A stretch of DNA of 17,727 nucleotides from DATBAK01 sp036787815 (GCA_036787815.1 DAIQOP010000057.1:1-17727), one strand, 5' to 3'. Positions 6,358-12,917 are shown, counted from the stretch's first letter. Program-made: numbers and translations. Notes: generated by a model not told the origin, from the sequence alone.

Positions 6358-7880
6358 TGCAGGAAGTGCCGTTCGCCGGTGAACACCATCGCGATGCCCA
6401 TCTCGTCGGCGACCTCGATCACCTTCGCGTCGCCCATCCCCCCACCGGGCTGCACGATCGCCGCCACTCCCGCCGCACCGGCCGCCTCGACACCGTCGGG
6501 GAACGGATAGAACGCGTCGCTCGCGCACGCGCCGCCGACGGCCCGACCCGCGGCCTTCTTCGCCGCGACCTCGGTGGAGTCGACCCGCTTCTGCTGGCCC
6601 GCACCGATGCCCACGGCCTGCCCGTCCTTCACCAGCACCACCGCGTTCGACTTCACGTGACCGCAGATACGCCACGCCAGCTGGATGTCGCGCCACTGCT
6701 CCTCGGTCGGCGCGACCTTGGTGACCACGCGCCAGTCGTCGCGACCGGTCTCGAAGTGGTGGGGTTGTTGCACCAGGAACCCACCCGAGATCTGCCGCAG
6801 GTCGAGGCGCTCCGCGCCTGGTGCCGGCGCCTCGAGGATCCGCGTGTTCTTCCGGCGCGCAATCAACGCGTCGACGGTTCCGGGTGCGTAACCGGGAGCG
6901 ATCACCACGTCGGCCTGCGGGCCCGCGACCATCGCCACGATCGTCGCGTCGTCGAGAGGCCCGTTCACGGCGACGATGCCGCCGAACGCCGATTGCTCGT
7001 CGCACTCGAGCGCGCGCCGGTACGCGGTCGCGAGGTCGTCGTCGACGGCGACACCGCACGGGTTGGCGTGCTTGATGATGGCGCACGTCGGCCGCGCGTC
7101 GAGGTCGTGCACGATCTTCCACGCGGCGTCGGTGTCGTAGAAGTTGAGGTACGACAACGCGACGCCCGAGTGCTGCACCACGCCGTCCCACCAACTCGTG
7201 GTCGCGACCCGGCGGTAGCGAGCGGCTTGCTGGTGCGGGTTCTCTCCGTACCTGAGCTGCTCGTCGGTGCGCTCGAGCGCGAGCACGAGGTGCTGCGGCA
7301 GCGCGCCGTCTCCCTGCATCCACTCCACCACCGCCGCGTCGTAGGCCGCGGTGCGCGCGAAGGCCTCGATCGCGAACGCGCGGCGGGTGTCGGGGCCGAC
7401 GGTGCCGCCGTTCGCGCGCAACTCCGCGATCAGCGGCTCGTACTGGTCGATCGCGGAGACGATCGTGACCCACTCGTGGTTCTTCGCCGACGCCCGCGTG
7501 AGCGCGGGCCCGCCGATGTCGATGGTCTCGATGCCGGGCCGCTCGCGGAACGGGTAGAGGTTCGACACGACGAGCTCGAACGGCGCGATCCCGTGGCGTT
7601 CGAGGTCGGCGAGGTGCTCGGGCTTGCCGAGATCGGCCAGGAGGCCACCGTGGATGCGCGGGTGCAGCGTCACGACGCGGTGATCGAGCATCTCGGGCAC
7701 CTCGGTGACGGCCTCGACCGTCGTCACCGATATCCCGGCGGCTTCGATCGCCGCCGCGGTGCCGCCCGACGACACGAGCTCGACGCCGAGCTCGTGCAAC
7801 TCGCGGACCAGAGGCTCGAGACCGGTCTTGTCCCACACCGACAGCAGCGCGCGGCGGATCTTGGTTCTCGAGCCGCTCAC
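6354..7880 (-). CDS. purH: Bifunctional AICAR formyltransferase / IMP cyclohydrolase
   Basis: Catalyses the last two steps of de novo IMP synthesis: AICAR plus 10-formyl-THF to FAICAR, then cyclisation to IMP. 508 residues. Seen: the N-terminal MGS-like cyclohydrolase domain (LLSVWDKTGLEPLVREL, VSSGGTAAAI, TLHPRIHGG, NLYPF with Tyr109, IDIGG with Asp121, SAKNH with Lys133). The C-terminal transformylase domain has the Lys270-His271 pair in IIKHANPCG, plus SDAFYPFPD and the terminal FTGERHFLH. One oddity: the cyclohydrolase motif usually written GGRVKTLHP reads DHRVVTLHP, so Val70 replaces a lysine important in the human enzyme. The start is a GTG at 7880 overlapping the purN TGA (GTGA). The stop overlaps the likely folD TTG. 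Confidence 0.97.
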   Translation of the reverse strand: MSGSRTKIRRALLSVWDKTGLEPLVRELHELGVELVSSGGTAAAIEAAGISVTTVEAVTEVPEMLDHRVVTLHPRIHGGLLADLGKPEHLADLERHGIAPFELVVSNLYPFRERPGIETIDIGGPALTRASAKNHEWVTIVSAIDQYEPLIAELRANGGTVGPDTRRAFAIEAFARTAAYDAAVVEWMQGDGALPQHLVLALERTDEQLRYGENPHQQAARYRRVATTSWWDGVVQHSGVALSYLNFYDTDAAWKIVHDLDARPTCAIIKHANPCGVAVDDDLATAYRRALECDEQSAFGGIVAVNGPLDDATIVAMVAGPQADVVIAPGYAPGTVDALIARRKNTRILEAPAPGAERLDLRQISGGFLVQQPHHFETGRDDWRVVTKVAPTEEQWRDIQLAWRICGHVKSNAVVLVKDGQAVGIGAGQQKRVDSTEVAAKKAAGRAVGGACASDAFYPFPDGVEAAGAAGVAAIVQPGGGMGDAKVIEVADEMGIAMVFTGERHFLH

Positions 7881-8449
7881 TTCCCCACCTGCTCGTCGTA
7901 TTCGCGCACCACCTGGGCGATCACTTCGGGATACAACCTGCGCTCGACCTCCTTGATCCGTTCGTGCAACGTCTCGACGGTGTCACCGTCGAGCACCGGC
8001 ACCGCTTCCTGCGCCAGGATCGGCCCGTCGTCGACCTCGAGGGTCGCGTAGTGCACGGTGCACCCCGTGATCTTGACCCCGGCGGCGAGCGCAGCCGGAA
8101 CCGCGTGCCAACCCTTGAACGCGGGCAGCAACGCCGGGTGCGTGTTGAGGATGCGGTTCGGGAACGCGTCGTGGATCGGCTTCTCGAGGATCGTGCCGAA
8201 TCCGGCCATCGCGATCAGCTCGACGCGGTGGGCGAGGAGCACGTCGACGACGCGGTGGGTGTACGCGACTCGGTCGAAGGCGGCGCCGAAGTCGTCGCGT
8301 TCGACGAGCTCGGCGGCCACACCGGCGGTGCGAGCGACATCGAGCGCCGCGCAGGGCCGGTCGGCGATCACCACGACGACGGGAACACCGCGCTCGAGGA
8401 TCGCGCGCAGGTTGGTTCCGCTTCCTGAAGCCAGGACTCCGACCCGCAC
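7877..8449 (-). CDS. purN: Phosphoribosylglycinamide formyltransferase (GART)
   Basis: Transfers the formyl group of 10-formyl-THF to GAR in purine synthesis. 190 residues from the GTG at 8449, beginning VRVGVLASGSGTNLRAI, the normal start of this fold. Seen: substrate loop ASGSGTNL; active-site region ILNTHPALLPAFKG with the catalytic Asn/His; and EVDDGPILAQ with the catalytic Asp. A TTG 66 bases further upstream would add residues that match nothing in the family. The promoter TCGACA-N18-TAGGGT ends eight bases before the GTG, which supports the shorter form. First gene of the purN-purH-folD cluster; the stop overlaps the purH GTG. Confidence 0.95.
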   Translation of the reverse strand: MRVGVLASGSGTNLRAILERGVPVVVVIADRPCAALDVARTAGVAAELVERDDFGAAFDRVAYTHRVVDVLLAHRVELIAMAGFGTILEKPIHDAFPNRILNTHPALLPAFKGWHAVPAALAAGVKITGCTVHYATLEVDDGPILAQEAVPVLDGDTVETLHERIKEVERRLYPEVIAQVVREYDEQVGK

Positions 8450-8457
8450 GTGAGCGG

Positions 8458-8487
8458 ACCCTACGAGCTTGGGGAGCGGCTTGTCGA
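8458..8487 (-). promoter_or_regulatory. Candidate sigma-70-type promoter of the purN-purH-folD cluster
   Basis: On the minus strand TCGACA (8487-8482, 5 of 6 to TTGACA), 18 bases, TAGGGT (8463-8458), then eight bases to the purN GTG at 8449. This gives a transcript with no or nearly no leader. No purine riboswitch or leader hairpin could fit between promoter and start codon. Confidence 0.5.
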
Positions 8488-8589
8488 CCACCGGAACCCC
8501 ACAATCCGGCCTCAAGTGCTTGTAACCCGCGTGCCGACGTGGTCTTCTAGCGAAACGTTCACCATGGCCGCGCGACCTCGGTGCGGCTC

Positions 8590-8596
8590 GGAGGGG
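8590..8596 (+). promoter_or_regulatory. Shine-Dalgarno deciding the membrane-protein start
   Basis: GGAGGGG lies five bases before the GTG at 8602. It favours that GTG over the in-frame GTG at 8581, which has no comparable site. The rest of the 152-base divergent region 8450-8601 shows the purN promoter but no TANNNT box convincingly aimed at this gene. Confidence 0.65.
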
Positions 8597-8601
8597 AATC
8601 C

Positions 8602-9060
8602 GTGGATCTCAACAAGCTGACCCAAAGCGAGAAAGTCATCGCCGGAAGCGCGATCGCCTTCCTGATCTTCTCGTTCTTTCCTTGGTACGGGAAGGGCAGC
8701 TACAGCCGAAACGGCTGGAGCTACTTCCTCTTCGGCATCATCCCGCTGCTCCTGGCCATCATCATGGTGGCGCAGATCGCGGTGAGCCGCTTCACCGAGA
8801 CCAAGCTCCCCGACCTGCCGATCACCTGGGGGCAGGTTCACCTCATCGCCGGCGGTCTTGCCGCGGTCCTCGTGCTCCTGAAGCTGATCATCGGCGACAA
8901 GTACGGCCTGGGCGGATCCGTGCTCGGCGTCCACCTGCCGTCGATCTCCCTCGACCGCCAGTTCGGGATCTACCTGGCCTTCCTCGCGAGCTTGGGCCTG
9001 GCGGCGGGCGGCTTCCTCAAGAGCCGCGAACCGGCTGCCGCATCACCTCCCGCGGCGTAG
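8602..9060 (+). CDS. Four-helix integral membrane protein, function unknown
   Basis: 152 residues from the GTG at 8602 (MDLNKLTQSEKVIAGSA). Four hydrophobic segments at about 11-29, 39-62, 77-98 and 118-139, separated by short polar loops. A short Ala/Pro tail (SREPAAASPPAA) follows the last helix. There is no signal peptide beyond the first helix and no catalytic motif. The start MDLNKL...GEKII-like followed by FPWY resembles small membrane proteins common in actinobacteria that have no assigned function; this is recollection, not a search. It is transcribed away from purN and converges on sucD with a 24-base gap. Confidence 0.8.
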   Translation: MDLNKLTQSEKVIAGSAIAFLIFSFFPWYGKGSYSRNGWSYFLFGIIPLLLAIIMVAQIAVSRFTETKLPDLPITWGQVHLIAGGLAAVLVLLKLIIGDKYGLGGSVLGVHLPSISLDRQFGIYLAFLASLGLAAGGFLKSREPAAASPPAA

Positions 9061-9070
9061 CTCGCTCCCG

Positions 9071-9097
9071 CGCGGCGCCCCGGTCTACAGCGCCGCG
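9071..9097. terminator. Hairpin at the membrane protein/sucD convergent junction
   Basis: Perfect 8-bp arms CGCGGCGC (9071-9078) and GCGCCGCG (9090-9097) with an 11-base loop containing the sucD stop codon (9085-9087). No T-tract follows on either strand, so a classical intrinsic terminator is not shown. It could slow or end transcription from both sides. Confidence 0.35.
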
Positions 9098-9969
9098 ACC
9101 ACCTCGGCCATCAGCTCACCGGCCGCGGTGGGGTTGGTCGCGACGCGGACACCGGCCGCCTCGAGCGCGGCCATCTTCGCCTGCGCCGTGCCCTTCGAGC
9201 CGGAGATGATGGCGCCCGCGTGGCCCATCTTCTTGCCGGGGGGCGCGGTTACGCCGGCGACGTAGCTCACGACCGGCTTGGTCATGTTCGCGGCGATGAA
9301 CGCGGCAGCTTCCTCTTCGGCCGAACCGCCGATCTCGCCGAACATGATCACGGCCTTGGTTGCGTCGTCGGCCTCGAACAGCTCGAGGCAGTCGATGAAG
9401 CTCGTGCCCGGAACCGGGTCGCCGCCGATGCCGACGCAGGTCGTGACGCCGATGCCCTTCTCCGCGAGCTCGTTCAGCGCCTGGTAGGTGAGGGTGCCCG
9501 AGCGGCTCACGATGCCGACGGGGCCGCCGGCCTTCGACACCTCGGCGGGGATGAAGCCGATGTTGCACTCGCCCGGCGTGAGGATGCCCGGGCAGTTCGG
9601 GCCGAGGATGCGCGTCTTCGGGAAGTCGCGCGTCACGCGGTTGAAGAACCGGGCCTCGTCGTGCATCGGGATGCCTTCGGTGAGCACGACCACCAGCTCG
9701 AGCCCGGCCTCGGCCGCCTCGTTCACCGCCGAGGCGCAGCCGGCCGCGGGCACGATGAGCATCGACACCGTGGCTCCGGTCGCCGCCACCGCGTCGTTGA
9801 CGGTGTCGAACACCGGGATGCCCTCGACATCGGTGCCGGCCTTCCCCGCGCGCACACCGGCCACCACCTTGGTGCCGTAGGCGCGGTTGCGCAGTCCGTA
9901 GAACCGGCCCTGATTGCCGGTGAGGCCCTGTACGAGGACCTTGGTTTCGGCGTTGACCAGGATGCTCAC
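9085..9969 (-). CDS. sucD: Succinate--CoA ligase, alpha subunit
   Basis: With SucC it converts succinyl-CoA, ADP/GDP and phosphate to succinate, CoA and ATP/GTP. 294 residues. Seen: CoA-binding Rossmann loop GLTGNQG (15-21); GPNCPGI (123-129); GIVSRSGTLTYQ; GEIGG with Glu212; and the phosphohistidine loop PGKKMGHAGAIISG with His250. The CoA-site stretch GRFYGLRNRAYGTKVVAG differs from the common GxFHTxQxxxYGT, but the rest is standard. The start is a GTG at 9969 overlapping the sucC TGA (GTGA), so expression is translationally coupled. Confidence 0.97.
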   Translation of the reverse strand: MSILVNAETKVLVQGLTGNQGRFYGLRNRAYGTKVVAGVRAGKAGTDVEGIPVFDTVNDAVAATGATVSMLIVPAAGCASAVNEAAEAGLELVVVLTEGIPMHDEARFFNRVTRDFPKTRILGPNCPGILTPGECNIGFIPAEVSKAGGPVGIVSRSGTLTYQALNELAEKGIGVTTCVGIGGDPVPGTSFIDCLELFEADDATKAVIMFGEIGGSAEEEAAAFIAANMTKPVVSYVAGVTAPPGKKMGHAGAIISGSKGTAQAKMAALEAAGVRVATNPTAAGELMAEVVAAL

Positions 9970-11114
9970 TTGCGCCCCTTCGCGAACTCGACCGCCGCCC
10001 GTGCGGCTTCGACCATCGTTGCCTTGCTGACCAGGCGGTCAGACTCGTGACTCTTCAGGATCTCGCGGCCCATCTCGGCGTTCGTGCCGTCGAGGCGGAT
10101 CACGATCGGCGACGAGATCGCGACCTCGCCCAACGCCTGCACGATCCCGTTGGCGACTTCCTCGCCCTTGGTGATCCCACCGAAGATGTTGATGAAGATC
10201 GACTTCACCGACGGGTCGTTGTTGATCACACCCAGCGCGTTCGCCATCACCTGCGCGCTGGCACCACCGCCGATGTCGAGGAAGTTGGCCGGGCGCCCAC
10301 CGACCTCGTGCACGATGTCGCAGGTGGCCATCGCCAGCCCGGCACCGTTGGCGATCACACCGACCTCGCCGTCGAGCCCGACGTACTGGAGACCCTTCTC
10401 CGAGGCGTCGCGCTCACGCGGGTCGAGCTTCTCGAGGCCCTCGAGCTCGTCCCATTCGGGATGCCGGAACTTGGCGTTGTCGTCGAGGGTGACCTTCGCG
10501 TCGAGCGCGTGGACCTTGCCCTCCGGCGTGAGGATCAAGGGGTTGATCTCGACGAGGTCGGCATCGCCGTCCTCGTACGCCCGGTAGAGCTTCAGCAGGA
10601 TGTCGACCGCGCCCTCCGTTGCCGCGGGGTCGAGCTTCGCGGCGGCGACCCACGCGCGCGCCGTGGCTTCGTCGAGGCCGTCGACGGGATCGATGTGGAT
10701 GCGCGCGATCGCCTCGGGGTCCTCCTCGGCGACGGTCTCGATCTCGATGCCGCCGCTCGCCGACAGCATCCCGAGATGGCGCTTGGCCGCCCGGTCCAGC
10801 GTGAACGACGCGTAGTACTCGGCGGCGATGTCGGAGGCGTGCTCGATCCAGAGTCGGCCGACGACGTGGCCCTTGATGTCGAGACCGAGGATGTTGCCGG
10901 CGTGGGTGCGCACCTCCCCGGCGTTCTCGGCGAGCTTGATGCCACCCGCCTTGCCGCGGCCACCCACCTGCACCTGCGCCTTCACGACGACCGGATACCC
11001 GGCCGCGTCGGCCGCCGCGACGGCCTGCTCGACCGTGTCGGCCACGCCCCCCGCCGACACCGGGATGCCGTAGCGCGCGAACAGTTGCTTGCCTTGGTAC
11101 TCGAACAGATCCAA
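9966..11114 (-). CDS. sucC: Succinate--CoA ligase, beta subunit
   Basis: 382 residues; the ATP-grasp subunit that binds nucleotide and succinate. Seen: N-terminus MDLFEYQGKQLFARYGIPV; VVKAQVQVGGRGKAGGIKLA (nucleotide/Mg grasp); DLVEINPL (Mg ligand); GLDGEVGVIANGAGLAMAT; and FLDIGGGA with NIFGGI. The start codon is TTG at 11114 (minus-strand TTG GAT CTG), supported by a strong AAGGAG seven bases upstream and by the conserved N-terminus beginning exactly there. The 101 bases back to the cobalamin gene contain no other gene; no clear TANNNT promoter was found there, so sucC may be read from upstream. Confidence 0.97.
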   Translation of the reverse strand: MDLFEYQGKQLFARYGIPVSAGGVADTVEQAVAAADAAGYPVVVKAQVQVGGRGKAGGIKLAENAGEVRTHAGNILGLDIKGHVVGRLWIEHASDIAAEYYASFTLDRAAKRHLGMLSASGGIEIETVAEEDPEAIARIHIDPVDGLDEATARAWVAAAKLDPAATEGAVDILLKLYRAYEDGDADLVEINPLILTPEGKVHALDAKVTLDDNAKFRHPEWDELEGLEKLDPRERDASEKGLQYVGLDGEVGVIANGAGLAMATCDIVHEVGGRPANFLDIGGGASAQVMANALGVINNDPSVKSIFINIFGGITKGEEVANGIVQALGEVAISSPIVIRLDGTNAEMGREILKSHESDRLVSKATMVEAARAAVEFAKGRK

Positions 11115-11121
11115 CTGTGAG

Positions 11122-11127
11122 CTCCTT
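11122..11127 (-). promoter_or_regulatory. Shine-Dalgarno of sucC (TTG start)
   Basis: Minus-strand AAGGAG (11127-11122) lies seven bases before the TTG at 11114. It makes the rare TTG the evident start and is the best Shine-Dalgarno on the minus strand of this window. Confidence 0.75.
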
Positions 11128-11215
11128 GCTTATGGTCGCATCTCGCTGCCGCTCGGCGCGGGACTGCGCTGTGGTACTCGAACTTCCGCTCGCTGCTCCA
11201 GATCAGGTTGCGAGA

Positions 11216-11850
11216 TCATCGTCCGCCGGAGGCGGGCGTCGCGCGGGTCTCGCGCGTGTCGAGCGCGAGCTCGAGCCAGTCGGTGACCTCCCGNNNNNNN
11301 NNNNNNNNNNNNNNNNNNNNNNNNNNNNNNNNNNNNNNNNNNNNNNNNNNNNNNNNNNNNNNNNNNNNNNNNNNNNNNNNNNNNNNNNNNNNNTCGCGCG
11401 GGTCTCGCGCGTGTCGAGCGCGAGCTCGAGCCAGTCGGTGACCTCCCGCAGGGAGGCGCCCGGGGTGAACACCTGCGCCACGCCCAGGTCGCCGAGCGGC
11501 GCCCGGTCGGGGTCGGGGATGATGCCGCCGGCGAAGACGACCACGTCGTCGAGCCCGACCGCGCGCAGCATCTCGACGACCCGCGGGATCAGCGTCATGT
11601 GCGCGCCGGAGAGCACCGAGAGACCGAGGGCGTCGGCGTCTTCCTGCACCACGGCTTCGACCACCTGCTGGGGAGTCTGGAAGAGGCCCGTGTACACGAC
11701 CTCGAAGCCCGCGTCCCGCAGGGCACGAGCGATCACCTTGGCCCCGCGGTCGTGGCCGTCGAGTCCAGGCTTGGCGATGACGACGCGGTAGCGTCGCAGC
11801 AACGACTCCTCCTCCGCCCGAGGCCATGCGACCCGGTCAGCGGCGGACAC
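11216..11850 (-). CDS. Cobalamin-binding small subunit, methylmalonyl-CoA mutase C-terminal type (split by assembly gap)
   Basis: A B12-binding Rossmann-like domain as in methylmalonyl-CoA mutase and related mutases. Seen: VVIAKPGLDGHDRGAKVIARALRD with the DxHxxG cobalamin (base-off His) motif, GLSVLSGAHMTL, and GGIIPDPD. The 5' part runs from 11850 to 11394; then come 100 N and a duplicated copy of the last 55 bases. Collapsing the duplicate gives ALDTRETRATPASGGR and a stop at 11216-11218, a complete protein of about 159 residues. Start: the GTG at 11850 has no Shine-Dalgarno. A TTG at 11802 preceded by GAGGAG gives MLRRYRVVIAKPG, closer to the usual family start, and a TAGGGT at 11853-11848 would begin the RNA downstream of the GTG. 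The mutase large subunit is not in the window; sucC/sucD lie downstream, fitting a propionate/methylmalonyl to succinyl-CoA route. Confidence 0.85.
11239..11293. repeat. 55-bp direct repeat, copy 1 (left of the gap)
   Basis: Starts TCGCGCGGGTCTCGCG and ends GACCTCCCG immediately before the N run; identical to 11394-11448. It encodes the C-terminal end of the cobalamin-binding protein, and this copy reads into the real stop codon. Probably an assembly overlap and not a biological repeat. Confidence 0.9.
11294..11393. other. Scaffold gap, 100 N
   Basis: Exactly 100 unknown bases, the conventional filler for a gap of unknown size. It falls inside the cobalamin-binding gene. The flanks are the same 55 bases, so little or no real sequence is likely to be missing. 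Confidence 0.95.
11394..11448. repeat. 55-bp direct repeat, copy 2 (right of the gap)
   Basis: Identical to 11239-11293 and begins at the first base after the N run. It is continuous with the main part of the cobalamin-binding gene. 55 is a common assembler k-mer length. Confidence 0.9.
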
Positions 11851-11906
11851 CCTAGCGAGGGGCTTGCCGGCTCAGCCAAGCAGGCACGGGTCGCGGAGCG
11901 AAACCG

Positions 11907-12359
11907 ATGACCAGCACCTCAGCCAAACAGCGGGCCGCCGACATCAAGCTGCTGGCGATCATCACCACCGTGGTGCTGCTGTGCGGGTTCTTCATCGCCG
12001 GCACGATCCTGTTCCTCACAAAGGGCGGCGCGCCCGGGCCCTGCGGCAAGGTCAACGCCGGCAGCCTCAGCGACCTCGTGCCCCGGGCGGCGACGGCGCC
12101 GAGCTTCGTCGCCTTCGGCGGCAACTGCCAGTACTGGCTCGCGCTGCGCGACGGCCGGCTCGTGGCGATCAAGACGAGGATCTCGAAGCTCGACTGCCAC
12201 GTCGACTGGAAGCCCTCCGACAACCACTTCTCGTGCGGCGGGCACGAGGTCACGTACTCCCAGCTCGAGTACTACCCGACCGCGCTGGGAACCGGTGAGT
12301 TCAAGGGCTCCTGGATCGTCGACTTCGGCGACGAGCGCGCCACCACCACGACCTCCTGA
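11907..12359 (+). CDS. Membrane-anchored extracytoplasmic protein with Rieske-like Cys/His pattern
   Basis: 150 residues from the ATG at 11907, with GGAG eight bases upstream. One N-terminal hydrophobic helix (about 14-37) after a short charged start suggests an uncleaved anchor with the rest outside. The outer domain has Cys46, Cys74, Cys97, His98, Cys110 and His113. The stretch from LVAIKTRISKLDCHVDW to FSCGGHE, followed by a stretch ending WIVDFGDE, is reminiscent of a Rieske [2Fe-2S] fold. However, the first ligand motif is C-H and not C-x-H, and only 11 residues separate it from C-x2-H. It may instead be a disulfide-stabilised or other metal-binding Rieske-like domain. A Thr/Ser tail ends the protein. 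It converges on the PPOX gene and is separated by 56 bases from the divergent cobalamin gene. I am sure of the ORF and topology, unsure of the family. Confidence 0.7.
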   Translation: MTSTSAKQRAADIKLLAIITTVVLLCGFFIAGTILFLTKGGAPGPCGKVNAGSLSDLVPRAATAPSFVAFGGNCQYWLALRDGRLVAIKTRISKLDCHVDWKPSDNHFSCGGHEVTYSQLEYYPTALGTGEFKGSWIVDFGDERATTTTS

Positions 12360-12361
12360 GG

Positions 12362-12381
12362 CAACGGCCGGTCAGCCGTTG
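12362..12381. terminator. Hairpin at the Rieske-like/PPOX convergent junction
   Basis: Perfect 7-bp arms CAACGGC (12362-12368) and GCCGTTG (12375-12381) around CGGTCA, whose last three bases are the PPOX stop codon read on the minus strand. No T-tract. Placed between two converging genes only 12 bases apart, it could act in both directions. Confidence 0.4.
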
Positions 12382-12821
12382 GAGTACACGCGGCGGGGAG
12401 TGACGAACACCGCGGCCCGCCGTTCTTCGGCCATCACGCGGTCGTAGGTGGGCCAGTCGTCGTGCGATCCGCCCGCGGCCACGAAGATCGCGCGCAGCAG
12501 GAGCCGGAGCGCCTCGGCGTCGATCCCGACTGCGGGATCGTCGGGACCGATGATCTCGGCCGCACCTTCGGCCGCGACCCACTCCCACCCGGCGCGTGCC
12601 ACCACGGTCGTCTGGGGCCGGACACGGAGGTTCGCGAGCTTGCGGCTCGCGCCCCGGGCCACGAACGCGACGACAGGCGCACCCGACACCCGATGATCGA
12701 GCACGCCCGCGTTCACCACCGAAGCCTGCATGGTGAGGTCGGAGCGCAGCGTCGTCACGACGACGAGCCCGGAGTCGCGGAGGGCGAGCGCGGACAAGTG
12801 GGCCAGATCACTCGGTGCCAT
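12372..12821 (-). CDS. PPOX-class (pyridoxamine 5'-phosphate oxidase-like) flavin/F420-binding protein
   Basis: 149 residues, the size of the single-domain split-barrel Rv1155-like group. Seen: the N-terminal helix LAHLSALALRDSGLVVVTTLR; the strand with QASVVNAGVLDH; VVAFVARGASRKLANLRVRPQTTVVARAGWEWVAAEGAAEIIGP, which carries the usual basic cofactor-phosphate residues (ASRKLANLR); and the C-terminal AVFVTPRRVYSNG. Members bind FMN or F420 and act as small reductases or oxidases; actinobacterial forms often use F420, but cofactor choice cannot be read here. The ATG at 12821 is supported by a TACCGT -10 box seven bases upstream. It is divergent from the DUF6687-like gene and shares an operator-like palindrome with it. 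Confidence 0.85.
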   Translation of the reverse strand: MAPSDLAHLSALALRDSGLVVVTTLRSDLTMQASVVNAGVLDHRVSGAPVVAFVARGASRKLANLRVRPQTTVVARAGWEWVAAEGAAEIIGPDDPAVGIDAEALRLLLRAIFVAAGGSHDDWPTYDRVMAEERRAAVFVTPRRVYSNG

Positions 12822-12828
12822 CGCGGCG

Positions 12829-12834
12829 ACGGTA
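12829..12834 (-). promoter_or_regulatory. Leaderless-type -10 box for the PPOX gene
   Basis: Minus-strand TACCGT (TANNNT) is followed by seven bases (CGCCGCG) and the ATG at 12821. No good -35 at 16-18 bases. There is no Shine-Dalgarno, consistent with a leaderless message. Confidence 0.45.
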
Positions 12835-12866
12835 CCGTCCGCCCGTCCCGGCCGGTGACCGCGTTC

Positions 12867-12888
12867 TTCGCAAGTTCAGACTTGCGAA
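12867..12888. promoter_or_regulatory. Palindromic operator candidate between divergent genes
   Basis: Perfect 9-bp arms TTCGCAAGT (12867-12875) and ACTTGCGAA (12880-12888) with a 4-base centre TCAG. The right arm contains the TTGCGA that serves as -35 for the DUF6687-like gene, so a bound dimeric regulator would block that promoter. The left arm lies 33 bases upstream of the PPOX -10. It is the most A+T-rich and most symmetric element of the region, and no regulator gene is adjacent. Confidence 0.6.
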
Positions 12889-12910
12889 TATCGGGGACGG
12901 TCCCTACCCT
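12882..12910 (+). promoter_or_regulatory. Leaderless promoter of the DUF6687-like gene
   Basis: TTGCGA (12882-12887), a 17-base spacer, TACCCT (12905-12910), then seven bases to the ATG at 12918. Spacing is ideal for a sigma-70-type promoter whose transcript begins at the start codon. No Shine-Dalgarno is present. A second small symmetric element, GGGAC-G-GTCCC (12894-12904), lies in the spacer. Confidence 0.6.
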
Positions 12911-12917
12911 TCCCGCC

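Noticed and set aside
5482..7836. A single 784-residue minus-strand frame spanning purH and folD, suggesting a fusion
   Set aside because: Only its last 290 residues are a real protein (FolD). The upstream part is an out-of-frame reading of purH, which is itself intact with its own stop at 6354.
8450..8515. Longer PurN beginning at a TTG at 8515
   Set aside because: The extra residues do not fit the family start and would cover the TCGACA/TAGGGT promoter.
8520..8550. TTGTAA ... TTCTAG as a plus-strand promoter for the membrane protein
   Set aside because: Spacer of 19 and a poor -10 match; no TANNNT. Not supported above chance.
11096..11183. 11-base repeat GGTACTCGAAC at 11096 and 11173
   Set aside because: One copy is sucC coding sequence (FEYQ); short, no symmetry or spacing that suggests a site. 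Chance similarity is enough.
11203..11850. Cobalamin-binding protein of 215 residues reading through the N run
   Set aside because: The tail after the gap is a frameshifted copy of the duplicated 55 bases; the collapsed frame ends naturally at 11216.
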